From CAVLCC01 sp963661535 (GTDB lineage Bacteria > Actinomycetota > Coriobacteriia > Coriobacteriales > CADBOM01), in contig CAVLCC010000029.1 in the NCBI GenBank assembly GCA_963661535.1, forward strand, positions 1-27,093: a stretch of DNA of 27,093 nt. Reading direction: 5' to 3'. The notes under the pieces are model-generated. The model did no database searches. It saw only the letters and a program-made list of their open reading frames with translations, and was not told where the DNA came from. The position numbers were made by a program, and so were the translations under genes. Shown piece after piece: positions 14,947 through 23,178 of the stretch. The first letter of the stretch is position 1; each line of letters starts with the position of its first letter.

Positions 14947-15741
14947 TTAATCCTCCATAAAATTTTCAAGGCCTACAATAAGACCGCTTCTCAAACCAAC
15001 ATTTCTTATTGCCAAAAGCACGCCTGGCATATAAGATGCCCTATCGTATGAGTCGTGCCTGATTGTGAGCGTTTGTCCCTTTGAGCCCAAGATAACCTCC
15101 TGGTGAGCAACATATCCATCACTTCTAACTGAATGAACTGGAACACCGCTAATTAGAGCACCGCGTGCGCCCTCGCACCCGTCGCTTTCGGTCTCGCGCC
15201 AAGGAGAGGTGCACTCAAAATCACGAGCATCTGAAATCATATTAGCGGTGCGAATAGCTGTTCCGCTTGGTGAGTCCGCCTTATGGTTATGGTGAAACTC
15301 TATAATCTCACAATCTGGAAAATACTTAGCAGCCATTTGTGCAAATTTCATCATCAAAACAGCGCCAGTTGTAAAGTTGGGTGCCACAAAAAGTGTTTTG
15401 CCTTGTGGGATTTGCTTTTCGAGGTTCTTAAGCTGCTCGTCGCTTAGACCCGTTGTTCCAACAACACAATCAACGCCTTGGGCTAAAACTTGCTCGATAT
15501 TGTGCTCCACAACTTTTGGATGAGTGAAGTCAACCACTACATCTGGGTTCGTTGTTTTGATAGACTCTTTAAGGTCGGTAAAAGCGGGCGCGATGTCTTT
15601 GCCCTCGACTTTTACTTTGCCATCATCGGGAGATTTGATGTCAACACCTGCAACAACTTCCATGTCGTCTTGTGAGCTAACAGCGCACACAACGTTGTGA
15701 CCCATATTGCCAAAGCATCCGTTTACTAAAACCTTAATCAT
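14947..15741 (-). CDS. dapB: 4-hydroxy-tetrahydrodipicolinate reductase DapB
   Basis: NAD(P)H-dependent reductase acting directly after DapA in the diaminopimelate pathway. The 264-residue protein starts MIKVLVNGCFGNMG with the dinucleotide-binding glycine pattern, then VVDFTHPKV, VGTTGLS, PNFTTGAVLMMKF and the catalytic motif FHHNHKADSPSGTA (about 149-162), ending with GLRSGLIVGLENFMED. The start is ATG 15741 with AAAGGGGG upstream; an open extension of 37 codons runs through the terminator hairpin and is not coding. First gene of the dapB-dapA-rnj unit. A terminator for pnp lies about 58 bp before its start, leaving little room for a promoter between them; the promoter may lie before or within the hairpin region. 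Confidence 0.97.
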   Translation of the reverse strand: MIKVLVNGCFGNMGHNVVCAVSSQDDMEVVAGVDIKSPDDGKVKVEGKDIAPAFTDLKESIKTTNPDVVVDFTHPKVVEHNIEQVLAQGVDCVVGTTGLSDEQLKNLEKQIPQGKTLFVAPNFTTGAVLMMKFAQMAAKYFPDCEIIEFHHNHKADSPSGTAIRTANMISDARDFECTSPWRETESDGCEGARGALISGVPVHSVRSDGYVAHQEVILGSKGQTLTIRHDSYDRASYMPGVLLAIRNVGLRSGLIVGLENFMED

Positions 15742-15798
15742 GTTATCCCCCTTTTGCTTATTGTAACTACGCATCTGTTCTAGAAATAAAATTTTAAC

Positions 15799-15833
15799 AA
15801 GCCTCGACAGCACATTTAGTGCCATCGAGGCTA
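15799..15833 (-). terminator. Hairpin terminator between pnp and dapB
   Basis: On the minus strand GCCTCGA pairs with TCGAGGC, extended inward by GGCAC and GTGC around a short loop, followed by TTGTTAAAATTTTATTT. It is a strong stem and lies about 110 bp after the pnp stop. Because it is also close to dapB, a role as an attenuator in the dapB leader is possible. Confidence 0.75.
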
Positions 15834-15940
15834 ACTCTCTAATCAATAGCACTAGTTTAGTGCAAATTGCATTTGTGGCTAATGTTAATTATGTGTATTA
15901 CTTGGTTGACGTTTTTGCTAGTCTTTACTTGTAGACATTA

Positions 15941-18157
15941 TTAGTGACGTCTGCGAGGCTCTCTTCTGGTATATCCGCCGCCACCGTGACCATCGTCGCC
16001 ATGACGGTCAGAATTTTTGCCGCCGCGTCCACCGCGACCGCCTCGAGGCCCATCATTAGAAGAACTTGCAAACTCGCCTGCATCTGGCTTATCTAGCCTG
16101 TCTAGAGAAATCTTTCCTTTGTCGTCAATCTCTGTAACCACAACGTGAACTTCGTCTCCAATTGAGAGGACATCTTCGACCTTATCAATGCGACCCTTAG
16201 CAATCTTGCTTATGTGGAGCAGTCCATCTTTTGTTGGAGTTAGCTCGATAAACGCGCCAAAAGGCTGTGTGCTTACTACTTTGCCAAAAAACTCCTCACC
16301 TGGCTCAGGCACATGCACGATATCTTCAATCATCTTCTTTGCGTCTTCTCCGCCAGTATCGGCTGAAGCAATAAACACGGTGCCATCTTCTTGAATTTCG
16401 ACTGTAGCACCGGTTTCTTCTTGAATGCCGCGAATGATTTTTCCGCCAGATCCAATAACATCGCGAATTTTATCTACTGGAATGTTGATAGTAATAATGC
16501 GTGGTGCAAACTCGCTTAGTTCATCACGCGAATTTGGAAGCTCGGCTAGCATTGCATTTAGAATGAAGGCACGGCCCTTCTTTGCTTGCTCAAGTGCCTC
16601 TCCCAAAATCTCAACAGTTAGACCCTTTGCTTTGTTGTCCATCTGTAGAGATGTAATTCCTAGCTCTGTTCCGCACACTTTAAAGTCCATGTCTCCCAAA
16701 AAGTCTTCTAGACCTTGGATGTCTGTTAGGATGGCAACGTCGTCGCCCTCTTTAATTAGACCCATTGCAACACCAGATACTGGACGCTTAATTGGAACGC
16801 CAGCGTCCATTAGTGCCAATGTAGATCCGCAAGTAGAAGCCATAGAAGATGAACCGTTAGACTCCATAACCTCAGACACAACGCGAATTGTATATGGGAA
16901 CTCTTCCTCATCTGGAATTACGTAGCGCAAGGCTCTTTCTGCTAGGGCTCCGTGTCCAATTTCGCGGCGTTTGGGGCTGCCCATGCGTCCAACCTCACCG
17001 GTGCAATATGGTGGGAAGTTATAGTGATGGATGTAGCGTTTGCCCTCTGTGGGGTCGATTGTATCAAAGCGCTGCCACTCGTTTAGCATGCCTAGCGTGC
17101 ATACAGACAAAACCTGAGTTTGACCACGTTGGAACAAGCCAGAACCGTGAACACGTGGCAGATATCCAGCCTTAATATATAGCGGTCTAATCTCATCTAC
17201 CGCACGACCATCAACGCGCTCGCCTGTGTTAATAATCATTGCACGCATAGTCTTTTTCTCTAGAGCCTTAAACTGTGCAGCAATTTCTGTAGATAGCGTC
17301 TCGCGCTCTTCTTCGCTAAAAGTTGCCATTATCTCCTCTTTTAGAGCTGCAACTTTATCAATGCGGGAGAGTTTATCGGGATCTTTTAGAGCCTTGTCCA
17401 TTTGCTCGGCATATTCAAACACGCGATTTTTAACGTCTTCGTTTGGCTCGCTAATTGGCCACTCTTTTTGCTCAGGAGCCACTTTGTCAACAAACTCCTG
17501 CTGCTTAGCGCAAAATTCGCCTAGAACTTTCTGTCCAAACTCAAATGCTGCTAGCATTTCGTCCTCAGGAATTTCTTCGCCGCCAGCCTCAACCATGCAA
17601 ATATACTCAGCGGTTCCTGCAAGTGTTAGGTCTAGATCTGAGTTTTCTTCTTCTTCAAAAGTTGGGTTAACTATGAACTCACCAGTCTCTTTGCTGCGTC
17701 CAATTCTAACGCCTGCAACAGGACCTTCAAAAGGAGCTCCGCCAACCATAAGTGCAGCAGAGGCACCCATAATAGAAATCACGTCTGGCTGATTTTCTTG
17801 ATCTGCCACCAAGGGCATTGCAACAACGTGAACTTCGTTTCTAAAACCATCTGGAAAACCTGGACGAATTGGGCGATCAATCATTCTGGCGATAAGCGTG
17901 CCTTTTTCTGTAGGACGACCCTCACGCTTCAAATATCCACCAGGAATTTTGCCCACGCAATACATATGTTCAATAAAATCTACAGTAAGGGGAAAGAAAT
18001 CGTAATCCTTTTGCTCCTTAGATACAACCGCTGTAACCAAAACATTTGTATCACCCTGTGTTACAACTACAGCACCTGTGGCTTGCTTAGCCAACTCACC
18101 TGTCGAAAACGAATACTGCTTACCATAAAGCTCAAAGGACTCGGTAATTTTTTCCAT
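15941..18157 (-). CDS. pnp: Polyribonucleotide nucleotidyltransferase (PNPase)
   Basis: Phosphate-dependent 3'-5' exoribonuclease and RNA polymerase, a core part of the mRNA decay machinery alongside RNase J. The 738-residue protein has two RNase PH domains joined by a helical segment, with GRPTEKGTLIARMIDRPIRP in the first and ESNGSSSMASTCGSTLALMD in the second. A KH domain follows (about 554-617, IRDVIGSGGKIIRGIQEETG), then an S1 domain (about 618-693, GKVVSTQPFGAFIELTPTKDGLLHIS), then a Gly/Arg/His-rich tail of about 45 residues. ATG 18157 is chosen, with GGAAG upstream; an in-frame GTG at 18196 would add 13 residues. It lies downstream of rpsO behind a terminator, so it probably has its own promoter. 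The leader contains a hairpin that might be used in autoregulation. Confidence 0.97.
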   Translation of the reverse strand: MEKITESFELYGKQYSFSTGELAKQATGAVVVTQGDTNVLVTAVVSKEQKDYDFFPLTVDFIEHMYCVGKIPGGYLKREGRPTEKGTLIARMIDRPIRPGFPDGFRNEVHVVAMPLVADQENQPDVISIMGASAALMVGGAPFEGPVAGVRIGRSKETGEFIVNPTFEEEENSDLDLTLAGTAEYICMVEAGGEEIPEDEMLAAFEFGQKVLGEFCAKQQEFVDKVAPEQKEWPISEPNEDVKNRVFEYAEQMDKALKDPDKLSRIDKVAALKEEIMATFSEEERETLSTEIAAQFKALEKKTMRAMIINTGERVDGRAVDEIRPLYIKAGYLPRVHGSGLFQRGQTQVLSVCTLGMLNEWQRFDTIDPTEGKRYIHHYNFPPYCTGEVGRMGSPKRREIGHGALAERALRYVIPDEEEFPYTIRVVSEVMESNGSSSMASTCGSTLALMDAGVPIKRPVSGVAMGLIKEGDDVAILTDIQGLEDFLGDMDFKVCGTELGITSLQMDNKAKGLTVEILGEALEQAKKGRAFILNAMLAELPNSRDELSEFAPRIITINIPVDKIRDVIGSGGKIIRGIQEETGATVEIQEDGTVFIASADTGGEDAKKMIEDIVHVPEPGEEFFGKVVSTQPFGAFIELTPTKDGLLHISKIAKGRIDKVEDVLSIGDEVHVVVTEIDDKGKISLDRLDKPDAGEFASSSNDGPRGGRGGRGGKNSDRHGDDGHGGGGYTRREPRRRH

Positions 18158-18281
18158 CAAAATGCTTCCATTCTCTTCGTCTACCCCTAGCGGCACCCAT
18201 TGCGCCTAAGGACCCTCTTCGCAAACGCATACCAAAAATTTGTATTGTTGTTTGGTAGATACAAATATGTAATTTAAATTT

Positions 18282-18303
18282 TGACCACTTTGTTACGTGG
18301 TCA
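18282..18303 (-). promoter_or_regulatory. Hairpin in the pnp leader
   Basis: TGACCAC (18282-18288) and GTGGTCA (18297-18303) form a perfect 7-bp stem with an 8-base loop, about 125 bp before the pnp start. In enterobacteria a leader hairpin upstream of pnp is the target of autoregulation; equivalence here is only a suggestion. Confidence 0.35.
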
Positions 18304-18394
18304 TGTTTGAATAACATATTTATATGTTCTCATTGTACGCTGTATGCGTTGCACGACTACCTGCCACTCATAACAAACAGCCGCTATATCATAA

Positions 18395-18416
18395 AGGGAG
18401 CATTTTTTGCTCCCCT
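18395..18416 (-). terminator. rpsO terminator
   Basis: On the minus strand GGGAGC and GCTCCC pair around a seven-base A-rich loop, followed by TTTATGATATAG, 28 bp after the rpsO stop. The stem is GC-rich and the U tract short. Confidence 0.75.
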
Positions 18417-18443
18417 TACATTTTATATTTAATGCTATCTTTT

Positions 18444-18719
18444 TTAGATGTTATCTCTAATTCCTAGTTCAGCAATCAAAGCACGATAGCCATCGATGTC
18501 TTTTTCTTTAATATAAGATAAAAGACGACGCCTCTTACCAACTAACATCAGCAAACCTCTGCGTGTGTGATGATCTTTGTTGTGAGACTTTAGATGTTCT
18601 GTAAGATTTCTAATTCTAAGAGTTAGAATTGCTACTTGAACCTCAGGAGATCCACTGTCATTTTCGCCCTTGCCAAATTTGGCAATCATCTCGGCTTTCT
18701 GTTCTTTTCCAACAGACAT
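18444..18719 (-). CDS. rpsO: 30S ribosomal protein S15
   Basis: Primary 16S rRNA-binding protein of the small-subunit platform. The 91-residue protein has the full signature NDSGSPEVQVAILTLRIRNL, HLKSHNKDHHTRRGLLMLVG and KRRRLLSYI, ending with LIAELGIRDNI. The start is ATG 18719 with AAAGGTGG eight bases upstream. The frame is open for 45 more codons upstream, but that part has no S15 similarity and lies in the leader. The ribosome-binding site is enclosed by TTGAG and CTCAA arms, which would suit the autoregulation known for S15 leaders. pnp follows after a terminator, the usual rpsO-pnp pairing. Confidence 0.97.
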   Translation of the reverse strand: MSVGKEQKAEMIAKFGKGENDSGSPEVQVAILTLRIRNLTEHLKSHNKDHHTRRGLLMLVGKRRRLLSYIKEKDIDGYRALIAELGIRDNI

Positions 18720-18722
18720 ATT

Positions 18723-18752
18723 GAGCCACCTTTCAAAAATTCGCCTCAAGCC
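18723..18752 (-). promoter_or_regulatory. Possible ribosome-binding-site-sequestering stem in the rpsO leader
   Basis: On the minus strand TTGAG (just before GCGAATTTTTG) can pair with CTCAA directly before the rpsO ATG, leaving AAAGGTGG in the loop region. S15 is known in several bacteria to bind a structure of this kind and block its own translation. The stem is short, so this is a suggestion. Confidence 0.35.
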
Positions 18753-19110
18753 GTGTGTGTCGTTGGTGGTTTCGACAAACTCAGACAAGAGGTACAAAAC
18801 AAATACTTGAGCAGTATATATGTTTTGAGTTGTGGCTGGGTGCATAAGTTTCAAAATATGGCGGCATCTGAACTCATTTAGCCGTAATCGGCTAGTTTGG
18901 GTTGGTTTTATCCTTTAGATAAATAGACTTATGCGCATATGTGTGCTGTATACAGTTTGCTTGAAGCATGAGTATGCTATGCTCAATGTTTGATAAAGGC
19001 GGCGTGTTGTATCTACAGTTGTTTGGCCGTTATGCGCTGTATGTTTGATGCATGTTTGCCGCTTACGCTCAACAATACGCCTTTATGCAGGCAATATGAT
19101 TTTTTAGTGT

Positions 19111-19138
19111 TTGTGAATTTTGCCTTACATGATACAAT
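19111..19138 (+). promoter_or_regulatory. Candidate promoter of rpsT
   Basis: TTGTGA (19111-19116) and TACAAT (19133-19138) are separated by 16 bp, four of six and five of six consensus bases. It is followed by about 120 bp of AT-rich leader before rpsT. Confidence 0.5.
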
Positions 19139-19257
19139 ATTGCAGTTTTATTGCCGCCGAAGCTTGAGTTTTATACAAAAACCAAGCACATAAGACGCAT
19201 AGAATACTTAAAGTTATATTTAAACAAACATTTTGTTTTATTGGAGAGGAAACTAGA

Positions 19258-19527
19258 GTGGCTAATATTAAGAGTCAAAAAAAGCGTATTCGCACAAACG
19301 AAATTGCACGTATGCGCAACAAAGCAGTTCGTTCAGAGCTAAAGACATCAGTCCGCAAAGTAAGAGATGCAGTAGCTGCTGGTGAAGTAGACACAGCTAA
19401 AGCTGAAGCACTTAAAGCTTGCAGACTTTTTGATAAAGCAGCTTCTAAGGGAATTATTCACAAAAACCAGGCTGCTAATCGCAAATCTGGTGTTATGAAA
19501 CTTGCAAATAGTGCAGTTGCAAAATAA
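19258..19527 (+). CDS. rpsT: 30S ribosomal protein S20
   Basis: Small-subunit protein binding the 5' and 3' minor domains of 16S rRNA. The 89-residue protein starts ANIKSQKKRIRTNEIARMRNK, the typical S20 N-terminus, continues with alternating basic helices, and ends KGIIHKNQAANRKSGVMKLANSAVAK. The start codon is GTG 19258, with GGAGAGGAA upstream. It is transcribed alone from the candidate promoter at 19111-19138 and ends in a strong terminator, divergent from rpsO. Confidence 0.97.
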   Translation: MANIKSQKKRIRTNEIARMRNKAVRSELKTSVRKVRDAVAAGEVDTAKAEALKACRLFDKAASKGIIHKNQAANRKSGVMKLANSAVAK

Positions 19528-19549
19528 AATTTTTTAGTGAGATAAATGT

Positions 19550-19585
19550 AAAGGAGGGTTGCAAATGTGCGACCCTCCTTTTTTT
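19550..19585. terminator. Strong terminator of rpsT, possibly bidirectional
   Basis: AAAGGAGGGTTGC pairs with GCGACCCTCCTTT (13 bp with one wobble) around a six-base loop, followed by further T. It lies 22 bp after rpsT and 31 bp beyond the end of the convergent SMI1 gene, and the A run on its other side makes it usable in both directions. Confidence 0.9.
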
Positions 19586-19615
19586 AGAAAGACTCTTTAT
19601 TAGATAGCTAATAAA

Positions 19616-20032
19616 TTACATGTTTTCAATCGCATCTTTATATTCTGAGAGCAAAAATTCGTCGAAAGAGTCAAATTCTTTTCGCACGTTTCCAAAAGGA
19701 TCCCAAAAATAAATTTCGCCAGTGTCGCAATTTAAACAGTAGAGCCACTCATCACAGTTCTCTACAACAACAAAGTTCTCAGGGAGACCCTCTTCTCGGT
19801 AACTCTTAGTAACATCAAGAAAAATTACACTTCCTTCTAATCCTATTCCAAGAATATCGACTCCAGCAATTCCTCCATGGCTATATTCATTAAGATATTC
19901 TTGGTATTGCTGAGGAAGAGTCACACCTAACTCCTTTTTAACAAGCTTGGTGATCTCCTCAGTAAGTGGCATTTTAGTGTAATCTTTATCATCTTCATAT
20001 TTTTCAATAAGATTTCTAATTTCATTGTTCAT
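19616..20032 (-). CDS. SMI1/KNR4 (SUKH) family protein, possible orphan immunity protein
   Basis: A 138-residue acidic protein of the SUKH superfamily, many members of which neutralise contact-dependent or secreted nuclease toxins. Visible features are an N-terminal helix, LTEEITKLVKKELGVTLPQQY followed by LNEYSHGGIAG and ILGIGLEGSVIFLDVTKSY, then VVVENCDEWLYCLNCDTGEI and FDSFDEFL, the order expected of the fold. ATG start at 20032 with AAAAGGAAAA upstream. It lies 14 bp after the formate/nitrite-type channel gene on the same strand, so probably co-transcribed. No toxin gene is adjacent, so an immunity role is inferred from the family only. Confidence 0.85.
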   Translation of the reverse strand: MNNEIRNLIEKYEDDKDYTKMPLTEEITKLVKKELGVTLPQQYQEYLNEYSHGGIAGVDILGIGLEGSVIFLDVTKSYREEGLPENFVVVENCDEWLYCLNCDTGEIYFWDPFGNVRKEFDSFDEFLLSEYKDAIENM

Positions 20033-20046
20033 AGCTGTTTTCCTTT

Positions 20047-20919
20047 TCAGATATTCTTCCGCACGCCAATACCAATATTCAGCGATCTTTTATGATACGC
20101 ACACCAATACATTATTCCTACTAAGATGCAGCCGCCAATTAGGTTTCCTAGCGTAGCAGCAGAAATGTTGTAGAACACGCCGCCTAGGTCTAAACAAGCT
20201 ATATTGGGATTTGTGGACTCAATAACTCCTGCACTTTTAACAACTAGCCCCATAGGCAAGAAAAACATGTTTGCAACGCAGTGCTCGGCTCCAATGCTCA
20301 CAAAAGCCATTACAGGAAATATTGAGGTAAAAATCTTATCTATAACATTTTTGCCAGAAAAACTCATCCATACTGCTAGGCATACCAAAAAGTTACAAAG
20401 TATGCCTCTAAAGAAAATTGTTAGCCAGTCGAGATTGATTTTTGAAACCGCCGTGTTCATCATTGCTTGGCCAACTTCTCCATTATTCATTGAAGCGATG
20501 TCTGCAAAATATACAATAGCAACGAGGAGCAGGGATCCCAAAAAGTTAAACATCCATGTAAAAATCCAGTTACGAATAATCTTTGACCATGCATAGCGAT
20601 GTTCTAGGGCACCTATAACCATTAGGTTGTTTCCGGTAAATAGCTCAGCTCCACACACTATTACGCATATGAGTCCCAGCGAAAAGCACACTCCGCCCAA
20701 CACCTGAGATGCAGCAAAAGACAGCGTTGTGTCGCTTTTAACAACAAGCATAAAAAGCGCACCACATGATATAAACATTCCCGCAAACATAGATAGTGGG
20801 ATTATTTGCCATATTGGCATAACTGATTTTGCCTGTCCCACTTCGCATGCCTTTTGCTCCATTTGCGAAGGAGCAAGACTTCCATATTTTTCTAAGTCGG
20901 TCTTTGACTTGGTTTGCAT
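20047..20919 (-). CDS. Formate/nitrite transporter family (FNT) channel
   Basis: Pentameric membrane channel for small anions such as formate, nitrite or hydrosulfide. The 290-residue protein has six membrane segments and the family hallmarks AELFTGNN (about 91-98) in the first omega-type loop, and GAEHCVANMFFLP (about 210-222) with the central-pore histidine (His about 213). The Cys after EH, where Ser is common, occurs in some subgroups. ATG 20919 is chosen because AAAGGA lies eight bases upstream; the frame could start three codons earlier. Sulfide export and formate export are both plausible in an anaerobe, and specificity cannot be decided. The SMI1-family gene follows closely. Confidence 0.92.
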   Translation of the reverse strand: MQTKSKTDLEKYGSLAPSQMEQKACEVGQAKSVMPIWQIIPLSMFAGMFISCGALFMLVVKSDTTLSFAASQVLGGVCFSLGLICVIVCGAELFTGNNLMVIGALEHRYAWSKIIRNWIFTWMFNFLGSLLLVAIVYFADIASMNNGEVGQAMMNTAVSKINLDWLTIFFRGILCNFLVCLAVWMSFSGKNVIDKIFTSIFPVMAFVSIGAEHCVANMFFLPMGLVVKSAGVIESTNPNIACLDLGGVFYNISAATLGNLIGGCILVGIMYWCAYHKRSLNIGIGVRKNI

Positions 20920-21115
20920 CCAAATCATCCTTTCATATTTAGTAGCATTAAAGCCTCATATATTGTATTCGTATGCAAACAAAACTAGTTCTAAATTTTC
21001 TGTTAGAGTTTATGTACAATTTATTAAGTGAGTAAGTAAATGCACCCAAACTTGCACCAGCTTGCGCTTTGCGCTAGCTTTCGCCTTGCACAAATGCAGC
21101 TATGGAGAAAAAGTT

Positions 21116-23071
21116 ATGTCTACTTCAGCAAAACAGGTTAAGGATAAACGCGAATCAAAATCGTCATGGCGCAGCTTGCATTATTACAAAATCGTGGTTG
21201 GCAAGCATAAAGCAGTATTTTTAGGAAGTGTGCTCACCACACTCGGCCATGTGTTCTTGATTTCTTATGCGAACCCAATTTTGTTGGGACTTATAGTAGA
21301 TACAATTTCTACAACACAAATTGCAGCAAACGAAGTTATCGGAATTTTTGGACCCTATATCCTAATGTTTGCCCTTGCCAACATTGCCGGTCAAGCGTGC
21401 GCTAAGCTGCAAGACTATTTTACTTGGAAGATGCAGATACTTTGCTCCTACGATCTGTTTACCATTGTGTTTGATGAGCTGTCCCAGCAATCAATGACCT
21501 TTCATTCAGACCGATTTGGCGGTGCATTGGTTAGCCAAGCGCAAAAATTTTCTAACTCGTTTATTATCTTGCTCGAGAATTTTATCTATACAATTTTGCC
21601 AGTGATTGCTTCTGTTGTTTATATGGTTGTTTTGTTGGTTGCGCAGGTTCCACTTTTTGTTGTAATTCTCTCAAGCTTAATGGCCATATATTTGGTGGTT
21701 GCATATCTTTTGTTTAGCAAAGTGCTTCCAATTAATGCAGAAGCTGCATCGGCTCAAAATGCGCTATCGGGGGTGCTTAGCGACTCCATAACTAACATTT
21801 TGTCGGTTAAAACATATGGACGTGAAGAATTTGAGCACCGCGCATTTGATGAGGCAAACCGCAAGGTTGTGGCAATCGACTCCAAAAGAATGCGCGTATC
21901 AACACTGCGCGAATCTGCTACCAGCGCAATAGTTGTTGTGATTATGGTTGCACTTGCATTTTTCTTATGCGGAGGAAATGCATGGTTTGGAGTTGCCCCT
22001 AGTGTTTTGGTGTTGATGTTTACGTGCACATATACAACGTCGATGATGTTTAATAGCGTGGGACTAATGATGCAGCAAGTTGTGCGTGCTCTAGGCGATG
22101 CACAAGCTATGGTTGACATTTTGGAGTCTCCTAGACTAGTGGACGATAAGCCAAATGCACCAGATCTTGTTGTGACCAAAGGGCAGATAGAAATTTGCAA
22201 CTTGTGTTTTTCTTACTCAAATATAGAGGGTAATGAGGGCAAGGCTGCTTCTGATGGTGGTGCAAGCGCAAGCAAATTTAAAGACAGGAGTTTAAAACCA
22301 AGTGCTCAGACACACAAAACACACGGAGACCCCAGTGCAAAAACATACCCAGAGCAACAAAAACACCCACGACATGCAGGAGATGTGTTTGACGGGCTAA
22401 ACCTCACAATTTTGGCGGGTCAAAAAATGGGTCTAGTTGGAAAGTCGGGATCTGGCAAAACAACACTTACAAACTTGATTTTGCGCCTGAATGATATTCA
22501 GGGTGGCCAAATTTTAATTGATGGGCAAAACATTGCCGACATAACGCAAACAAGTCTTAGACATCAAATTGCATATGTTCCGCAAGAACCGATGCTTTTT
22601 CACCGTTCTATAAAAGACAACATTGCATATGGCAATCCAGATGCAAGCGAGGAGCAAATCCTAAACGCAGCTCGTATGGCGGAGGCTGTTGATTTTATTG
22701 AGGCTCTTCCGGAGGGTTTTGAAACCATAACTGGCGAGCGAGGGGTTAAGCTATCTGGAGGTCAGCGTCAGCGAATTGCAATAGCTAGGGCAATTTTGGC
22801 AGATGCTCCAATTTTGATATTAGACGAGGCCACCTCGGCTCTCGATTCGCAAAATGAGCAGCTAGTTCAAAACGCGTTCGCAAATCTGATGCAAGGGCGA
22901 ACATCAATTGTGGTTGCTCATAGGCTCTCTACTGTTGCTTCCCTTGATAGAATTGTTGTTCTAGACCAAGGAAGAATTGTTGAAGATGGCACGCATGATG
23001 AGCTAATTTGTTCGAATGGAGTATATGCAGAAATGTGGAAAAAACAAACTGGTGGTGTGATGGGCGCATAG
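21116..23071 (+). CDS. ABC exporter, fused membrane and ATPase domains
   Basis: Half-transporter type ABC exporter, working as a dimer to move lipids, peptides or drugs outward; the substrate is unknown. The 651-residue protein has six membrane segments in residues about 30-320, then an ATPase domain: A-loop Tyr in CFSYSN (about 367), Walker A GKSGSGKT (about 443-450), Q-loop YVPQEPMLF, signature LSGGQRQRIAIARAIL (about 546-561), Walker B ILILDEATSALD (about 566-577) and switch His in VAHRLST (about 602). A polar insert of about 50 residues sits between the A-loop strand and the next strand (about 370-422). ATG 21116 has GGAGAAAAAG upstream; an in-frame TTG at 21062 would add 18 residues. Divergent from the FNT gene, and followed by a terminator. 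Confidence 0.93.
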   Translation: MSTSAKQVKDKRESKSSWRSLHYYKIVVGKHKAVFLGSVLTTLGHVFLISYANPILLGLIVDTISTTQIAANEVIGIFGPYILMFALANIAGQACAKLQDYFTWKMQILCSYDLFTIVFDELSQQSMTFHSDRFGGALVSQAQKFSNSFIILLENFIYTILPVIASVVYMVVLLVAQVPLFVVILSSLMAIYLVVAYLLFSKVLPINAEAASAQNALSGVLSDSITNILSVKTYGREEFEHRAFDEANRKVVAIDSKRMRVSTLRESATSAIVVVIMVALAFFLCGGNAWFGVAPSVLVLMFTCTYTTSMMFNSVGLMMQQVVRALGDAQAMVDILESPRLVDDKPNAPDLVVTKGQIEICNLCFSYSNIEGNEGKAASDGGASASKFKDRSLKPSAQTHKTHGDPSAKTYPEQQKHPRHAGDVFDGLNLTILAGQKMGLVGKSGSGKTTLTNLILRLNDIQGGQILIDGQNIADITQTSLRHQIAYVPQEPMLFHRSIKDNIAYGNPDASEEQILNAARMAEAVDFIEALPEGFETITGERGVKLSGGQRQRIAIARAILADAPILILDEATSALDSQNEQLVQNAFANLMQGRTSIVVAHRLSTVASLDRIVVLDQGRIVEDGTHDELICSNGVYAEMWKKQTGGVMGA

Positions 23072-23107
23072 GAATTTTAGTGTTGTCGGTCAACAACTGC
23101 TTTGCCG

Positions 23108-23148
23108 CTCACGTTTGATAGTGAGATTATTTTTATTTTTTTCTTTTC
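23108..23148 (+). terminator. Terminator of the ABC exporter gene
   Basis: CTCAC (23108-23112) and GTGAG (23121-23125) pair around an eight-base loop, followed by ATTATTTTTATTTTTTTC. The stem is short but the T tract is long. It lies 36 bp after the stop codon. Confidence 0.65.
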
Positions 23149-23171
23149 AAATAAGACTTAATGTGTATAAT
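23144..23171 (+). promoter_or_regulatory. Candidate promoter of metY
   Basis: TTTTCA (23144-23149) and a perfect TATAAT (23166-23171) are separated by 16 bp, about 70 bp before the metY start. The -10 is consensus; the -35 matches four of six. Confidence 0.6.
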
Positions 23172-23178
23172 CCTATTT

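Larger units (their letters stand above)
18158..18443. other. pnp leader / rpsO-pnp intergenic region
   Basis: Contains the rpsO terminator (18395-18416), an AACATA/TATGTT dyad (18313-18328), a TACAAT that could be a -10 for pnp on the minus strand (about 18332-18337), and a 7-bp TGACCAC/GTGGTCA hairpin (18282-18303) in the presumed pnp leader. No gene. Confidence 0.5.
18720..19257. other. 538-bp divergent intergenic region between rpsO and rpsT
   Basis: Holds the leaders and promoters of both ribosomal protein genes. Visible elements: the possible S15 autoregulatory stem next to rpsO, a TAGCCG/CGGCTA hairpin (18879-18894), an imperfect long stem (18994-19009 with 19070-19085), and a promoter for rpsT (19111-19138). 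No tRNA and no convincing gene; a 67-codon plus-strand frame at 18990-19193 runs across the promoter and is not supported. Confidence 0.6.

Noticed and set aside
15742..15852. 37-codon N-terminal extension of dapB
   Set aside because: It translates the terminator hairpin; DapB length and ribosome-binding site fit ATG 15741.
17226..17792. 188-codon plus-strand frame
   Set aside because: Antisense shadow of pnp; Ser/Ile/Pro-rich composition and no ribosome-binding site. The same applies to 16425-16925 and 12036-12470 opposite pnp and RNase J.
18990..19193. 67-codon plus-strand frame upstream of rpsT
   Set aside because: It runs through the candidate rpsT promoter, is Cys/Leu-rich without a domain, and has no convincing ribosome-binding site.
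21754..22200. 148-codon minus-strand frame inside the ABC exporter
   Set aside because: Lies opposite conserved ABC exporter coding sequence and shows no domain.
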